NCBI RefSeq assembly: GCF_033097365.1
Contig: NZ_AP028461.1
Location: 248,001-312,000, forward strand
Length of the DNA: 64,000 bases
DNA from: Actinoplanes sichuanensis
Lineage (GTDB): Bacteria; Actinomycetota; Actinomycetes; Mycobacteriales; Micromonosporaceae
Direction: 5' to 3'
Each line of letters begins with the position of its first letter. Within the stretch, counting starts at the first letter, position 1. Of the stretch, positions 51,398-60,504 are shown in pieces. The notes under the pieces are model-generated. The model worked only from the letters and a program-made list of their open reading frames with translations, had not been told where the DNA came from and searched no databases. The position numbers and the translations under genes were made by a program.

Positions 51398-53887
51398 TTA
51401 CCGGGTCTTGATGCGGAGGAAGGTGACCGAGTTCGCCGGGAACTCGCGGGTGAAGACCGAGGAGACGCCGTGCACGGTCGAGGTGACCGGCTGGATCGGC
51501 TCCGCCGAACGGGTGTTCAGCTCGCCCGGGTCACCGGTGATCACGGTCTGCTTCGCGGTACGCGCCACCTTGCGCCCACCCAGGTCGATCTTGGTGACCG
51601 CCGGGGTGTCCTGCGCGTTGACCACCTTGACGATGATCTCGCCACGCTTGGTGTCCTCGGTGACGACCTGTGCGAACGGCTCGGTGACCGCGTTGTCGTC
51701 GAACGAGCCCCACTCCACGCCGTCCAGGATCAGGGTGACCTTCGTACCCCGTACCTGAATCTTGAGGTCGTAGGTCTTGCCGGTCGTGACGGTGTTGGGC
51801 TTGGTGAGGATCTGCTCCTTGGCGGACGTGATCCCCTTCTCGACGGCGCCCTGCGTGTTGTTCCAGCCGCCCAGGTTCCACCAGTAGAACTGGCCGGTCT
51901 CCTGGATGCCGAACGCGACCAGGAAGCCCTCGGCGCCGGCCGTCTTGGTGGCCTTCAGCGTGTAGTCGTAATCGGTCTCGCCGATCGTCGCGGCCTTGAC
52001 CATGGTGTCCTCGGTGTCCGTGGTCGTCTGGGTGTAGGCGCCGTTGGCCACCGCCCAGTTGCCGCGGTTGGTCACCGAGGTCCAGCCGGCGGCGTCGCCG
52101 TCGTTGAAGTCGTCGCTGTAGAGCACGGTGCCGTCCGGCCGGGTGACCTTGACGTCGTCGTAGACCGCGGCGGTACGCCAGGTGGAGAGCCCGATCGCGC
52201 CGGTGATCGGCTTGGGCTGCAGCACGTTGCCGGTGGCCGACGACGGCAGGACCCTGTCGCCGACGTTGTTCATGAACAGCTTCTGCACCTGGTAGCTGGT
52301 GGAGCCCCACGACTCGTCGTTGTCGAACCAGATCATGTCCGGCTTCCACTGCACGTTGTCGATGTTGGCGAGCAGCGGCGCGTAGGACGCCATCTTCACC
52401 ACGTCGGCGTTGCGCTCCAGGCCGGTCATGTACGCGGCCTCGGCCAGCGAGTTGTACAGCTTGTTGTCCAGCGACGCGTATTCGCCGAGGAAGACCTTGG
52501 GGCCGTTCCGGTCGTACGAGTCATAACGCTTGTTGTTCTGCAGGAACCATGCCGGGCTGTTGTAGTAGTGCTCGTCGACCATGTCCGAGCCGTGCGCCTT
52601 GTTCTTGGCCCACAGGTTCTCGAAGGTGCTGCCCTGGTCGTCCGGGCCGGAGTTGCTGACCACGGTGATGTCCGGGTACTTCGCCTTGATCGCCGACTCG
52701 AACTTGAGGAAGTTCGCCCAGTACTCGTTGGGCAGGTTCTCCTCGTTGCCGACCGCGACCGTGGTCAGGTTGAACGGCTTCGGGTGCCCGGAGTCGGCCC
52801 GCAGCTTGCCCCAGGTGCTGGTGACCGGCCCGTTGGCGTACTCGATCAGGTCGAGCGCGTCCTGGATGTGCCGCTGCAGCAGCGCCTCGTCGACGGTCGC
52901 CCGGTTCTGACCACAACCGGTCACCAGGGCCGGCAGCACGGGCAGCGGCATGGCGCCGATGTCCTCGGAGAACTGGAAGTACTCGTAGTAGCCGAGGCCG
53001 TAGGTCTGGTTGTAGCCCCAGAAGTTCTTGTTGGTGGCGCGCGTCTCGACCGGGCCGACGGTGTCCTTCCACTGGTAGGACCGGGCGCGCGGGTAGTTGT
53101 TCGCGGCGTCGTAGGCGTACATGCTGCCGGTGTTGACCAGACAGCCGCCGGGGAAGCGGACGAAGCCGGGCTTCAGGTCCTCGACCTTCTCGGCCAGATC
53201 CTTGCGCAGGCCGTTGGCGCGTCCCTTGTAGGTGTCGCGCGGGAAGAGCGAGACCTCGTCGAGGCGGACGCTTGACGAAGCGGCGACCGAGAGCCGGGCG
53301 ACGTCGCTGGTCGCGGTGGCGCGAAGAGTGCCGCTGTACTTCTTCCAGGTGTCACCGGAGACGGCGACACTGATCGGCGCCGAGAGGGTGGCCCCGCCCG
53401 CGGTCAGTAGCGTGACCTGCAGCGACGTCGGCGCATCCGAGCGCGCCCAGACCGAAAAATCGTACTTGTCGGATTTTCGGACGGCGAGGCCGGTGTTGTA
53501 GCCCGCGTTGGTCAGGCTCGCCGCGCCGGTGACCGCGAGGTAGTTGCGGTTGCGGTCGTTGAGCCGCTGCCCGTCGTTGGTGACCGTGGCCGACCCGGTG
53601 ACGGTCCAGCCGGTCAGTCCGTTGTAGCCCGACGCGTCGGTGGAGTTGAACTCGAACGAGCGGTTGCGGACCAGTTCGGCGTAGAGACCGCCGTCGGCCG
53701 CGTAGTTGATGTCCTCGAAGAAGACGCCGTACATGGACTTGGGGATGGCCGCGCCGGTCGACGACGGGTCGACCGTGATGGTGTAGTCCGGCTCGACCGC
53801 GTGGGCGGCGACCGGAGGCGAGACCGCGAGCGGGAGCGAGACCAGAACGGCGGCCGCGCCCGCGAGGCGGTAGGGGATTTTGCGCAT
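51398..53887 (-). CDS. Secreted GH51 alpha-L-arabinofuranosidase
   Basis: An 829-residue extracellular enzyme. Signal peptide residues 1-28 (ending AAHA). A carbohydrate-binding domain (CBM4/9-like) interrupts the N-terminal part at about residues 75-215. The GH51 barrel has the acid/base Glu in AVGNEENLP and the nucleophile Glu in VFLGEYAS. A concanavalin-like domain (about residues 580-740) with TVLYSDDFNDGDAAGW precedes the C-terminal beta sandwich. It releases arabinose from arabinan or arabinoxylan. GGAGG is 7 bases before the ATG. It is the first gene of a two-gene operon with GH43. Confidence 0.93.
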   Translation of the reverse strand: MRKIPYRLAGAAAVLVSLPLAVSPPVAAHAVEPDYTITVDPSSTGAAIPKSMYGVFFEDINYAADGGLYAELVRNRSFEFNSTDASGYNGLTGWTVTGSATVTNDGQRLNDRNRNYLAVTGAASLTNAGYNTGLAVRKSDKYDFSVWARSDAPTSLQVTLLTAGGATLSAPISVAVSGDTWKKYSGTLRATATSDVARLSVAASSSVRLDEVSLFPRDTYKGRANGLRKDLAEKVEDLKPGFVRFPGGCLVNTGSMYAYDAANNYPRARSYQWKDTVGPVETRATNKNFWGYNQTYGLGYYEYFQFSEDIGAMPLPVLPALVTGCGQNRATVDEALLQRHIQDALDLIEYANGPVTSTWGKLRADSGHPKPFNLTTVAVGNEENLPNEYWANFLKFESAIKAKYPDITVVSNSGPDDQGSTFENLWAKNKAHGSDMVDEHYYNSPAWFLQNNKRYDSYDRNGPKVFLGEYASLDNKLYNSLAEAAYMTGLERNADVVKMASYAPLLANIDNVQWKPDMIWFDNDESWGSTSYQVQKLFMNNVGDRVLPSSATGNVLQPKPITGAIGLSTWRTAAVYDDVKVTRPDGTVLYSDDFNDGDAAGWTSVTNRGNWAVANGAYTQTTTDTEDTMVKAATIGETDYDYTLKATKTAGAEGFLVAFGIQETGQFYWWNLGGWNNTQGAVEKGITSAKEQILTKPNTVTTGKTYDLKIQVRGTKVTLILDGVEWGSFDDNAVTEPFAQVVTEDTKRGEIIVKVVNAQDTPAVTKIDLGGRKVARTAKQTVITGDPGELNTRSAEPIQPVTSTVHGVSSVFTREFPANSVTFLRIKTR

Positions 53888-53957
53888 GAGGGGTCCTCCG
53901 GTGCGGATCGCAACGGTTTCAGAAGTGTTTCCGGTGGACTAGCTCAGCAATGTGTAC

Positions 53958-54001
53958 GCAAACATCGACACCCCTGTCAAGAGTTCCGGCTCGATGTTTG
54001 C
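53958..54001 (-). promoter_or_regulatory. Promoter and dyad of the arabinanase operon
   Basis: An inverted repeat with 11-base arms (GCAAACATCGA and TCGATGTTTGC) spans the promoter. On the minus strand TTGACA (53980-53975) stands 18 bases before a weak TACACA. The right arm is upstream of the -35 element and the left arm lies in the spacer, a layout fit for repression. Confidence 0.6.
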
Positions 54002-54029
54002 AGCGCTGAAAGCCCTGGAGAGCTGATTT

Positions 54030-54041
54030 GTTAACGTTAAC
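54030..54041. promoter_or_regulatory. LacI-type operator
   Basis: GTTAACGTTAAC is a perfect 12-base palindrome of the kind bound by LacI-family sugar regulators in actinomycetes. It lies about 145 bases upstream of the GH51 start and covers the stop codon of the AfsR-like gene. No LacI gene is in the window. Confidence 0.6.
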
Positions 54042-56784
54042 CAGCAAGAACCGTGCGCACACGTTCCGCGTCGTAGTAGCGAGCTTTCCCGGTCAGCACC
54101 CGCGCCTCGGCGCCGACCCGCTCCGCCTCCGCCACGTCGCCGGAGTCCCGCAATGCCGCATAGAGACCTATCATCGCTTCGATCTGCAGTTCCGGCATGT
54201 CGGACAGGAGCGTGACGGCCTCCCGGAACGGCGCGACCGCCCCGGCCGGGTCACCGCCCGCGTGCCGCACCCGGCCGATGATCGCCAGCGTCCCGGCGGC
54301 GCCGTGGGTGTGCCCCCACTTCCGGTTGATCGCCAGCGCCTCGCCGAGTAGCCGCAGCGCCTCCGGCATCCCGCCCGGCCGGTGGAAGTGGTACCAGGCC
54401 AGCGGGTTCAGTGCGCGGGCGCAGTCCGGCTCGCCGTACTCGTATCGCCGGTAGACCTCCAGAGCCTCCCGGGCGTACGGGTAGGCCGTGATCGTCTGCT
54501 CCCGGGTCGGCGTGTTGTTCAGCCCCATGATCACCACCGCCATACCGAGCAGACCGTTGCCGAGCCGCTGCGGATCGTCGGTGGCCCGACCCACCTCGAT
54601 CGTCCGCACCAGGTACGGACGGGCCTGCGCGCGCTGGTCCAGCCGCAGATGTCCGCGCCCGATCATGTAGTTGAGGAACCCGGACCACCAGAGCTCGCCG
54701 GTCACCGCCAGCGCCCGCTCGCACAGCCCGAACGAGTCGTCCAGCGCGAACCTGGTGTCCTGCTGGTACGGCGCCAGCGCCCAGGCCAGCGGGGCCAGAT
54801 ACCGCCGCCCCCACGGCTCGTCGCAGAGCCCGGCCAGCGCCATCACGTTGTCGTACTCGGCGTGCAGCCAGGACAGCGCCCGCCGGTCCGACGTGAAGCG
54901 CTCCGGCGTCACGTCGGCCGGCACCGGCCCCACCCGGTCGGCCCGCTTGAACGGCGCGTACCGGTGCACCGCCGCGTTCGCCGAGTGCAGGTGATACTCG
55001 ACGAGCCGCCGCAGCACGTCCGCCCGGTCCACCTCGGCCAGACCGACGGCATAACTGCGGATCAGATCGTGATACGAGTACCGCCCCGGCCGCCGTTCGA
55101 CGAGCAGATGCGCACCGACCAGCCGGTCCAGCAGCGCCCGGGTCGCGGCCCGCTCCCGCCCGCCCGCACTCACCACGGCGCCGAACGACAGATCCGGCCC
55201 CGGGTGCAGGGCCAGCTGCCGGAACAGGGTCGCCGCGTCCGCCGGCAGCCGCCGGTACGACCAGGAGAACACCGCCCGCAGGTCGTAGCCGGGCCCGGCG
55301 AACGCGTCGAGCCCCTCCTCGGCCAGTTCCTCGGCCACCACCGACAGTGGAAACCCGGCCGCCCGCGCACACACCACGGCCAGCGCCAGGGGGAGCCCTC
55401 CGCACCCGGCGATCACCGCGTCCCGCGCCTCCGGGGCCTCGTCCACCAGCGTCGCGCCGAGCCGCTCCCGCAGGTAGGCGGCCGCCTCCACGGCGTCGAA
55501 CACGTCCAACTCACACGTCCGGGCGCCGAGCTCGGTCAGCCGGTCCCGGCTGGTCACCACGACCGCGCACCCCGGATCGCCCGGCAGCAGCGGCCGGACC
55601 TGCGCGGCGTCGTGCGCGTTGTCCAGCACCAGCAGCATCCGCCGGCCGTCCAGCAGACCGCGGAACAGCGCCGACCGCTCCGCCGTGCCGGGTGGGATCC
55701 GCTGATCGGTCACCCCGAGCGCGACCAGGAACCCGGCCAGCACGTCCCCCGGGTCGGCAGGTGTCTCCTCCGGCCCGAACCCGCGCAGGTCGGCGTAGAG
55801 CTGCCCGTCCGGATACCGCTCGGCGACCAGGTGCGCCCACCGGATCGCGAGCGTCGTCTTGCCGACCCCACCCGGCCCGGTGATCACCGTGCGGGCGGCA
55901 CCCGCCCCGGCCAGCCCGACCAGCTCGGCCTCCCGCGCCGCGAACGTGGCCGGCGTGCGCGGCAGCTGCGCCGGTCGCACCGCGAACTCATCGGGCTCCG
56001 CCCCGAAATCCAGCAGCCGCTCCCGCGTGTCCGTGCGGCCGTCCCGGATCGCCTGTTCCAGATCGGTCAGGGCCGGCTCCGGATCCAGGCCCAGCTCCTC
56101 GGCGAGCAGTTCCCGGTGCCGCTCCAGCACGGCCAGCGCCTCGGCGTCCCGTCCGCCCGCCCACAGGCCCAGCGCGTACAGCCACCAGGACAGGCCGCGC
56201 AGCGGATACTCGCCGGCCAGCTCCGCGGCGGCGGTGATCGCCTCGTCGGTGCGCCCCATCTTCAACAGGCAGGCGATCGACCGCTCCCGGCCGACCAGCC
56301 GGGCCTCCCGCAGCCGGGTGATCTCCGCCTGTGCCCACGGTGCCGCGGCGAACTCCGGGAACGGCTCGCCACGCCACCGGTCCAGGCCGGTGCGCAGGAC
56401 CGCCAGCGCCTGCTCCGCGGTCAGGTCCCGGGCTCGCTGGACACTGTGCACCTCCCGCTCCATCCGCCAGGCGTCCACCGCCTCCGCGGGCAGCGTCAGC
56501 GCGTACCCCACCGGATCGCCGACCAGGACGGTGGTCGCGGCGCGTGGCGCGCGTCGCGGTTCCAGCAGCTTTCGCAACCTCGAGATGTACGCCTGAAGCG
56601 TCGCCACCGCGGACGGCGGCGGGTTCTCGCCCCACAGTTCGTCGACGATCCGGTCCACCGGCACGGTCCGGCCGTGCGCGGCGACCAGCATCGCCAGCAC
56701 CGCCCGCGGCCGTGGCCCGCCCAGCGCGACCGGCTCGCCGTCCACCAGCACCTGGAACGGGCCCAGCACCCGGACCTCGATCAC
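54037..56784 (-). CDS. AfsR-like regulator (SARP + NB-ARC + TPR)
   Basis: A 915-residue regulator. OmpR-type winged helix (residues 1-95), bacterial transcriptional activation domain (about 100-245), NB-ARC ATPase with P-loop ITGPGGVGKTTLA near residue 305 and LLVLDNAHDA as Walker B, then about 300 residues of TPR-type helices. Such proteins control secondary metabolism or development, with ATP and protein contacts setting DNA binding. GTG start at 56784 overlaps the stop of the other AfsR-like gene in GTGA. A longer open frame continues upstream but lies in the wrong frame for the domain. Confidence 0.9.
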   Translation of the reverse strand: MIEVRVLGPFQVLVDGEPVALGGPRPRAVLAMLVAAHGRTVPVDRIVDELWGENPPPSAVATLQAYISRLRKLLEPRRAPRAATTVLVGDPVGYALTLPAEAVDAWRMEREVHSVQRARDLTAEQALAVLRTGLDRWRGEPFPEFAAAPWAQAEITRLREARLVGRERSIACLLKMGRTDEAITAAAELAGEYPLRGLSWWLYALGLWAGGRDAEALAVLERHRELLAEELGLDPEPALTDLEQAIRDGRTDTRERLLDFGAEPDEFAVRPAQLPRTPATFAAREAELVGLAGAGAARTVITGPGGVGKTTLAIRWAHLVAERYPDGQLYADLRGFGPEETPADPGDVLAGFLVALGVTDQRIPPGTAERSALFRGLLDGRRMLLVLDNAHDAAQVRPLLPGDPGCAVVVTSRDRLTELGARTCELDVFDAVEAAAYLRERLGATLVDEAPEARDAVIAGCGGLPLALAVVCARAAGFPLSVVAEELAEEGLDAFAGPGYDLRAVFSWSYRRLPADAATLFRQLALHPGPDLSFGAVVSAGGRERAATRALLDRLVGAHLLVERRPGRYSYHDLIRSYAVGLAEVDRADVLRRLVEYHLHSANAAVHRYAPFKRADRVGPVPADVTPERFTSDRRALSWLHAEYDNVMALAGLCDEPWGRRYLAPLAWALAPYQQDTRFALDDSFGLCERALAVTGELWWSGFLNYMIGRGHLRLDQRAQARPYLVRTIEVGRATDDPQRLGNGLLGMAVVIMGLNNTPTREQTITAYPYAREALEVYRRYEYGEPDCARALNPLAWYHFHRPGGMPEALRLLGEALAINRKWGHTHGAAGTLAIIGRVRHAGGDPAGAVAPFREAVTLLSDMPELQIEAMIGLYAALRDSGDVAEAERVGAEARVLTGKARYYDAERVRTVLAG

Positions 56785-58559
56785 GCCGACACCGCCGGCA
56801 GCCGGTTCCCGTCGTGGTGCGCCCGGGCCTCGTGCTCCGCGTACGCCCGCAGCAGATCGTGGTAGACGAACCGACCCGGCGATCGTTCGTCGAGCAGGTG
56901 GGCGTCGGTCAGCAGGCGCAGCAGCGCCCGGGTGGCCGGCCGGTCCGCACCGGAGACACCGACCGCCGCCGCCAGCGTCACCTCCGGCCCCGGCTGCCGC
57001 GCCAGCCGTCGGAACAGCTCGGCCGCCTCGGCCGGCAGTTGGCGATACGACCAGGAGAACACCGTCCACAGGCCGGGCAGCGCATCCCGGTCCAGATCGG
57101 CGGCCACCACGGCCGGCGGGAACCCACCGGCCCGCGCACAGACCACGGCCAGCGCCAGCGGCAACCCGCCACAGCGCGCCACGATCGTGTCCCGCGCCGC
57201 CGGATCGGCGTCCACCACATCGGCGCCGAGCCGGCCGCGCAGATAGTCCAGGGACTCGCCGTCGCCGAACACGTCCAGCGGCACGATCCGCGCGCCGTCC
57301 GACACGACCAGACCGCTCATCCGGTTGCGGCTGGTCACCACGACCGCACAGCCATCCGAGCCGGGCAGCAGCGGCCGGACCTGCTCGGCGTCGAACGCGT
57401 TGTCCAGCACCAGCAGCACCCGCCGACCGGCCAGCACACTGCGCAGCAGGGCGGTCCGTTCCGCCTCGCCCGGTGGGATCCGCCCGCCGGGCACCCCCAG
57501 CGCGATCAGGAACCCACCGAGCACCGCACCCGGCGGCACCGGCGAATCCACCGGCCCGAACCCGCCCAGGTCGGCGTAGAGTCGCCCGTCCGGATACCGG
57601 TCGGCGACCTGATGCGCCCAGCGGATCGCCAGGGCGGTCTTGCCCACCCCGCCGGTACCGGTGATCACCAGTAGCCCGTCGGTTCGCCGGCTCAGCTCGG
57701 CCAGCTCCGCCTCGCGGGCCGTGAACCCGGTCGGCTCCGGCGGCAGCCGCGCGGGCAGCACCGCCCGGACGGCCGGCGGCGTCCCGATCGCCTCGTGCAG
57801 CACCGACTGCCGCTGCTCCAGGATCGCCCTCTCCAAGTCGTCGATCGACGGATCGGGGGACCGGCCGAGGTCGACGGTGACCAGCCGCCGGTGCCGGCGC
57901 AGCGCGTCCAGCGCCTCGGCCGATCGGTGCGCGGCCCAGAGCGCCAGCGCGTACAGCCACCAGGACCGGCCCCGTAACGGCTCCGGTACGGCCAGCTCCT
58001 GCGCGTCCAGGACCGCGTCACCGACGTGCCCGAGCCGCAGCTTCGCCACCACCGCACGCTCCCGGGCCAGCCGGTGCACCGCGGTCAGCCGGGTGATCTC
58101 GGATCGCGCCCACGGCTCGTCGGCGAACTGCGCGAACGGCGTACCCCGCCAGCGGACCAGCGCCTTGCGCAGCAGTCCGGCCGCCTCCCCGGCGTCCTCC
58201 GGAGCGTCCGGAACGGCGGCCACGTCCCGGGCGAAACCCCACGCGTCCACCGCGTCCTCGGGAAGACGCAGAGCGTAGCCACGGCTGTCGCTGACCAGGA
58301 TCCGGGCCGGCGTCCGCGGCGCGCGTTCCGGTTCCAGGGCGCGGCGCAACCTCGAGATGTACGCCTGAAGCGTCGCCAATGGCTGCGGAGGCGGATCACC
58401 CGCCCACACCTGTGCCACGATCCGCTCCACCGGCACCACCCGGCCCCGGGCCGCCACCAGGATGGCCAGCACCGCCCGCTGCTGATGGCCGCCCAGCCCG
58501 GCCGGGCGCCCACCCACCAGCACCTCGAGCGGGCCGAGCACACGTATCTCGGTCTGCAT
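56781..58559 (-). CDS. AfsR-like regulator without TPR region
   Basis: A 592-residue paralogue of the preceding protein: winged helix, BTAD and NB-ARC (P-loop ITGTGGVGKTALA), but it ends straight after the ARC2 winged-helix segment (FVYHDLLRAYAEHEARAHHDG) and so lacks the TPR sensor. ATG 58559 has GGAGG 8 bases upstream. Because the two are translated by coupling, a heteromeric regulator in which the shorter one borrows the TPR part of its partner is conceivable; that is speculation. Confidence 0.9.
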   Translation of the reverse strand: MQTEIRVLGPLEVLVGGRPAGLGGHQQRAVLAILVAARGRVVPVERIVAQVWAGDPPPQPLATLQAYISRLRRALEPERAPRTPARILVSDSRGYALRLPEDAVDAWGFARDVAAVPDAPEDAGEAAGLLRKALVRWRGTPFAQFADEPWARSEITRLTAVHRLARERAVVAKLRLGHVGDAVLDAQELAVPEPLRGRSWWLYALALWAAHRSAEALDALRRHRRLVTVDLGRSPDPSIDDLERAILEQRQSVLHEAIGTPPAVRAVLPARLPPEPTGFTAREAELAELSRRTDGLLVITGTGGVGKTALAIRWAHQVADRYPDGRLYADLGGFGPVDSPVPPGAVLGGFLIALGVPGGRIPPGEAERTALLRSVLAGRRVLLVLDNAFDAEQVRPLLPGSDGCAVVVTSRNRMSGLVVSDGARIVPLDVFGDGESLDYLRGRLGADVVDADPAARDTIVARCGGLPLALAVVCARAGGFPPAVVAADLDRDALPGLWTVFSWSYRQLPAEAAELFRRLARQPGPEVTLAAAVGVSGADRPATRALLRLLTDAHLLDERSPGRFVYHDLLRAYAEHEARAHHDGNRLPAVSA

Positions 58560-58834
58560 CCGCCAAGTCCTCCGCCCTAACGAACCTGACGCAGAGTGAC
58601 CGCGGGCGGGTTCGCCCGGAGATCTTAGGCGGACTTCCGAGTCCTTCTCGTTTCCAGACCGGACACCGTCGGGAACGCGACACTCTCCCGGCCTCGGGAT
58701 TCTGTCGTCGTCAATCGCCTGTCGACCGTCCTGCCCGCTAATAGGACACGGGCATCGGAGGTCACGGAGCGTCGACCCGGGCACCGGCCCTGGCACCCGC
58801 TCGGGTCCGTGGGGAATCCCGGTGGGTACGAGTC
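58560..58834. other. Promoter-bearing gap before the hairpins
   Basis: This is the left part of a 378-base gap between the AfsR-like gene start and the SARP gene end. It must hold the promoter of the AfsR-like pair; I see no hexamer pair that I would defend, and no reading frame or repeat. Confidence 0.4.
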
Positions 58835-58867
58835 GGGCGGCCGGGTTCGTGGGGAACCCGGCCGCCC
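58835..58867. terminator. 13-bp perfect stem-loop
   Basis: GGGCGGCCGGGTT pairs perfectly with AACCCGGCCGCCC around a 7-base loop. It lies 70 bases after the SARP stop and is the second of two hairpins there. Confidence 0.8.
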
Positions 58868-58877
58868 ACCACATCAA

Positions 58878-58934
58878 CCGGCCGGTTCCCAAAGCTGTCT
58901 CCGCGAACGCGGGACAGCACTGGGAACCGGCCGG
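58878..58934. terminator. 57-base long hairpin after the SARP gene
   Basis: Outer stem of 14 perfect pairs (CCGGCCGGTTCCCA with TGGGAACCGGCCGG), then a 2-base mismatch, an inner GCTGTC/GACAGC stem, and CCGCG/CGCGG at the tip: about 25 pairs in all. It begins 3 bases beyond the SARP stop codon (58938-58940, minus strand). It is far longer than a normal terminator. Confidence 0.8.
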
Positions 58935-58937
58935 GTT

Positions 58938-59678
58938 TCAGCCGGCGCCGAGCAGGATGCGGCGGTGCAGGGCCTGCAGTTCCGGGGTCGGTTCGACGCC
59001 CAGTTCGTCGGCCAGGGTGCGGCGGACCCGGTGGTAGTGGGCCAGCGCGTCGGCCTGCCGGCCACCCCGGTAGAGGGCGGTCATCAACAGGGCGTGGCAG
59101 CGTTCCCGCAGCGGATCCTCGGCGACCATGGCCCGCAGGTCGGCGATCGCCTCGGCGTAGCCACCGGTCTCCACGGTCAGGGCCACGAGATCCAGGGCCG
59201 CGCCCCGGCACAGTTCGGTCAGGCGGGCCCGCTGCCCCTCCACGTAGCCGCCCGCCGCGCCGGCCAGCGGTGTGCCCCGGTGCAGGGCGACCGCGGCCCG
59301 CAGGTGGGTGATCGCGTCCCGGTGGTCGTCGCGGTCCATCGCCGCGGCGGCGCGCGAGGTGTGCCGCCGGAACACCGCCACGTCCAGCGAGCCGGCCGGG
59401 GCGGTGAGCACGTAGCCGCCGCCGATCCAGTCGATCCGGACCCCGCAGTCGACCGGGAGGAGGCGGCGCAGCCGGGACAGGTAGGTCCGGACGGTGGCCA
59501 CCGCGGCGACCGGTGGATCCTCCGGCCAGATCGCGTCGACCAGCTCGTCCATCGTGGTCAACAGACCCTCCCGGAGCAGCAGCACGGCCAGGGTGGTGCG
59601 CTGCTGCGGCGAGCCGAGCAGCAGCTCGGCCCCGTCCCGCCAGGCCCGGACCGGGCCCAGCAGGGAGAAGGAGATCAC
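58938..59678 (-). CDS. SARP-type transcriptional regulator (BTAD only)
   Basis: A 246-residue regulator with an OmpR-type winged helix (FSLLGPVRAWRDG ... ATVRTYLSRLRRLLP) and a bacterial transcriptional activation domain (DVAVFRRHTSRAAAAM ... ALAHYHRVRRTLADELGVEPTPEL). No ATPase or sensor domain. GTG start overlaps the stop of the hemerythrin-like gene in GTGA, so it is made only together with it. It may activate a nearby or distant cluster; no biosynthetic cluster is evident in the window. Confidence 0.9.
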   Translation of the reverse strand: MISFSLLGPVRAWRDGAELLLGSPQQRTTLAVLLLREGLLTTMDELVDAIWPEDPPVAAVATVRTYLSRLRRLLPVDCGVRIDWIGGGYVLTAPAGSLDVAVFRRHTSRAAAAMDRDDHRDAITHLRAAVALHRGTPLAGAAGGYVEGQRARLTELCRGAALDLVALTVETGGYAEAIADLRAMVAEDPLRERCHALLMTALYRGGRQADALAHYHRVRRTLADELGVEPTPELQALHRRILLGAG

Positions 59679-60334
59679 TGCAGACCGCCGCGCAGGGCGG
59701 CCATCCGGCGGCGGTACTGACGCTGCCCGACCAGCTTCCACAGCACCCGTCCGGCCGTCGGCACCTTGGCCAGGAAGAAGGCCCGCTCCTCGTCGGTGGC
59801 CTCCTCCAGGATCGCCCCGAGCGCCAGGAAGACCTTGTCCTTCGGCAGGTTCTCCAGACCGGCCTTACCGACCCGCTCCCACTCGTCGGGCTCCAGGTAT
59901 TCCTCGACCAGTGGCATGACCAGCTCCTCCTCGTCGTGGAGGTGCTCCAGCAGGACCCGCCGGTGGTCGGCGACGCTGTCCGCGAGCAGGTCGCGCTCGG
60001 TCTCGCCGGCCGACTCCTCCCAGGCGGCGAGTCGCGCGGTGATCTCGTTCAGGGTGGCGTCGAGCGCATGGTGCTGCGTCTCCATCCGGTCGACCAGCTC
60101 CCGGTGCAGGACGACCCGCTCCTGCAGCAGTGGCCAGATCAGGGCGTCTTCGGTGGCGTGGTGGTGGTGCAGGCCGCCGATGTACTCGCGGGTCCACTGA
60201 CCCAGCCGGCGGGCGCGGGCGACGTCCCCGGACGCGGTCGCGCTGACGAGGCGCAGCAGCTGGGCGGCCTCGCGACGGAACACCCGATGGATCAAGACCA
60301 TCTCCTGGGTGTACGGCCTGGTCGTGACGGGCAC
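59675..60334 (-). CDS. Hemerythrin HHE domain protein
   Basis: A 219-residue protein with a four-helix hemerythrin-like domain in residues 8-160. Candidate di-iron ligands are His16, the HHHHATEDALIWP cluster, METQHHAL, and EHLHDEEELVMP. The C-terminal 60 residues are basic. Such proteins bind O2 or react with NO or peroxide. The GTG at 60334 has GAGGAG 8 bases upstream. Translational coupling with a SARP regulator suggests that it senses or buffers oxygen or NO for that regulator. Confidence 0.85.
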   Translation of the reverse strand: MPVTTRPYTQEMVLIHRVFRREAAQLLRLVSATASGDVARARRLGQWTREYIGGLHHHHATEDALIWPLLQERVVLHRELVDRMETQHHALDATLNEITARLAAWEESAGETERDLLADSVADHRRVLLEHLHDEEELVMPLVEEYLEPDEWERVGKAGLENLPKDKVFLALGAILEEATDEERAFFLAKVPTAGRVLWKLVGQRQYRRRMAALRGGLQ

Positions 60335-60504
60335 GGCAGAAACTCCTCGGTGGATCGTCGCGGAGAACCCCGGCCGGTCGTGGCCGCTGCCCCGCACGGG
60401 GGTCGGGACAGCGGCCACGATCGGCCGGGAGTTCATGTCGCGGCCAGTCTCACCGGGACCACTTGACGGCCACTTGCAAAACCGGTTCAGCGACGGTTCA
60501 GGCG

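Noticed and set aside
56785..57960. N-terminal extension of the AfsR-like protein to about 1307 residues
   Set aside because: The extra part is out of frame with the paralogous gene and has shadow-like Ala/Gly/Arg composition, while the true winged helix starts at the GTG at 56784.
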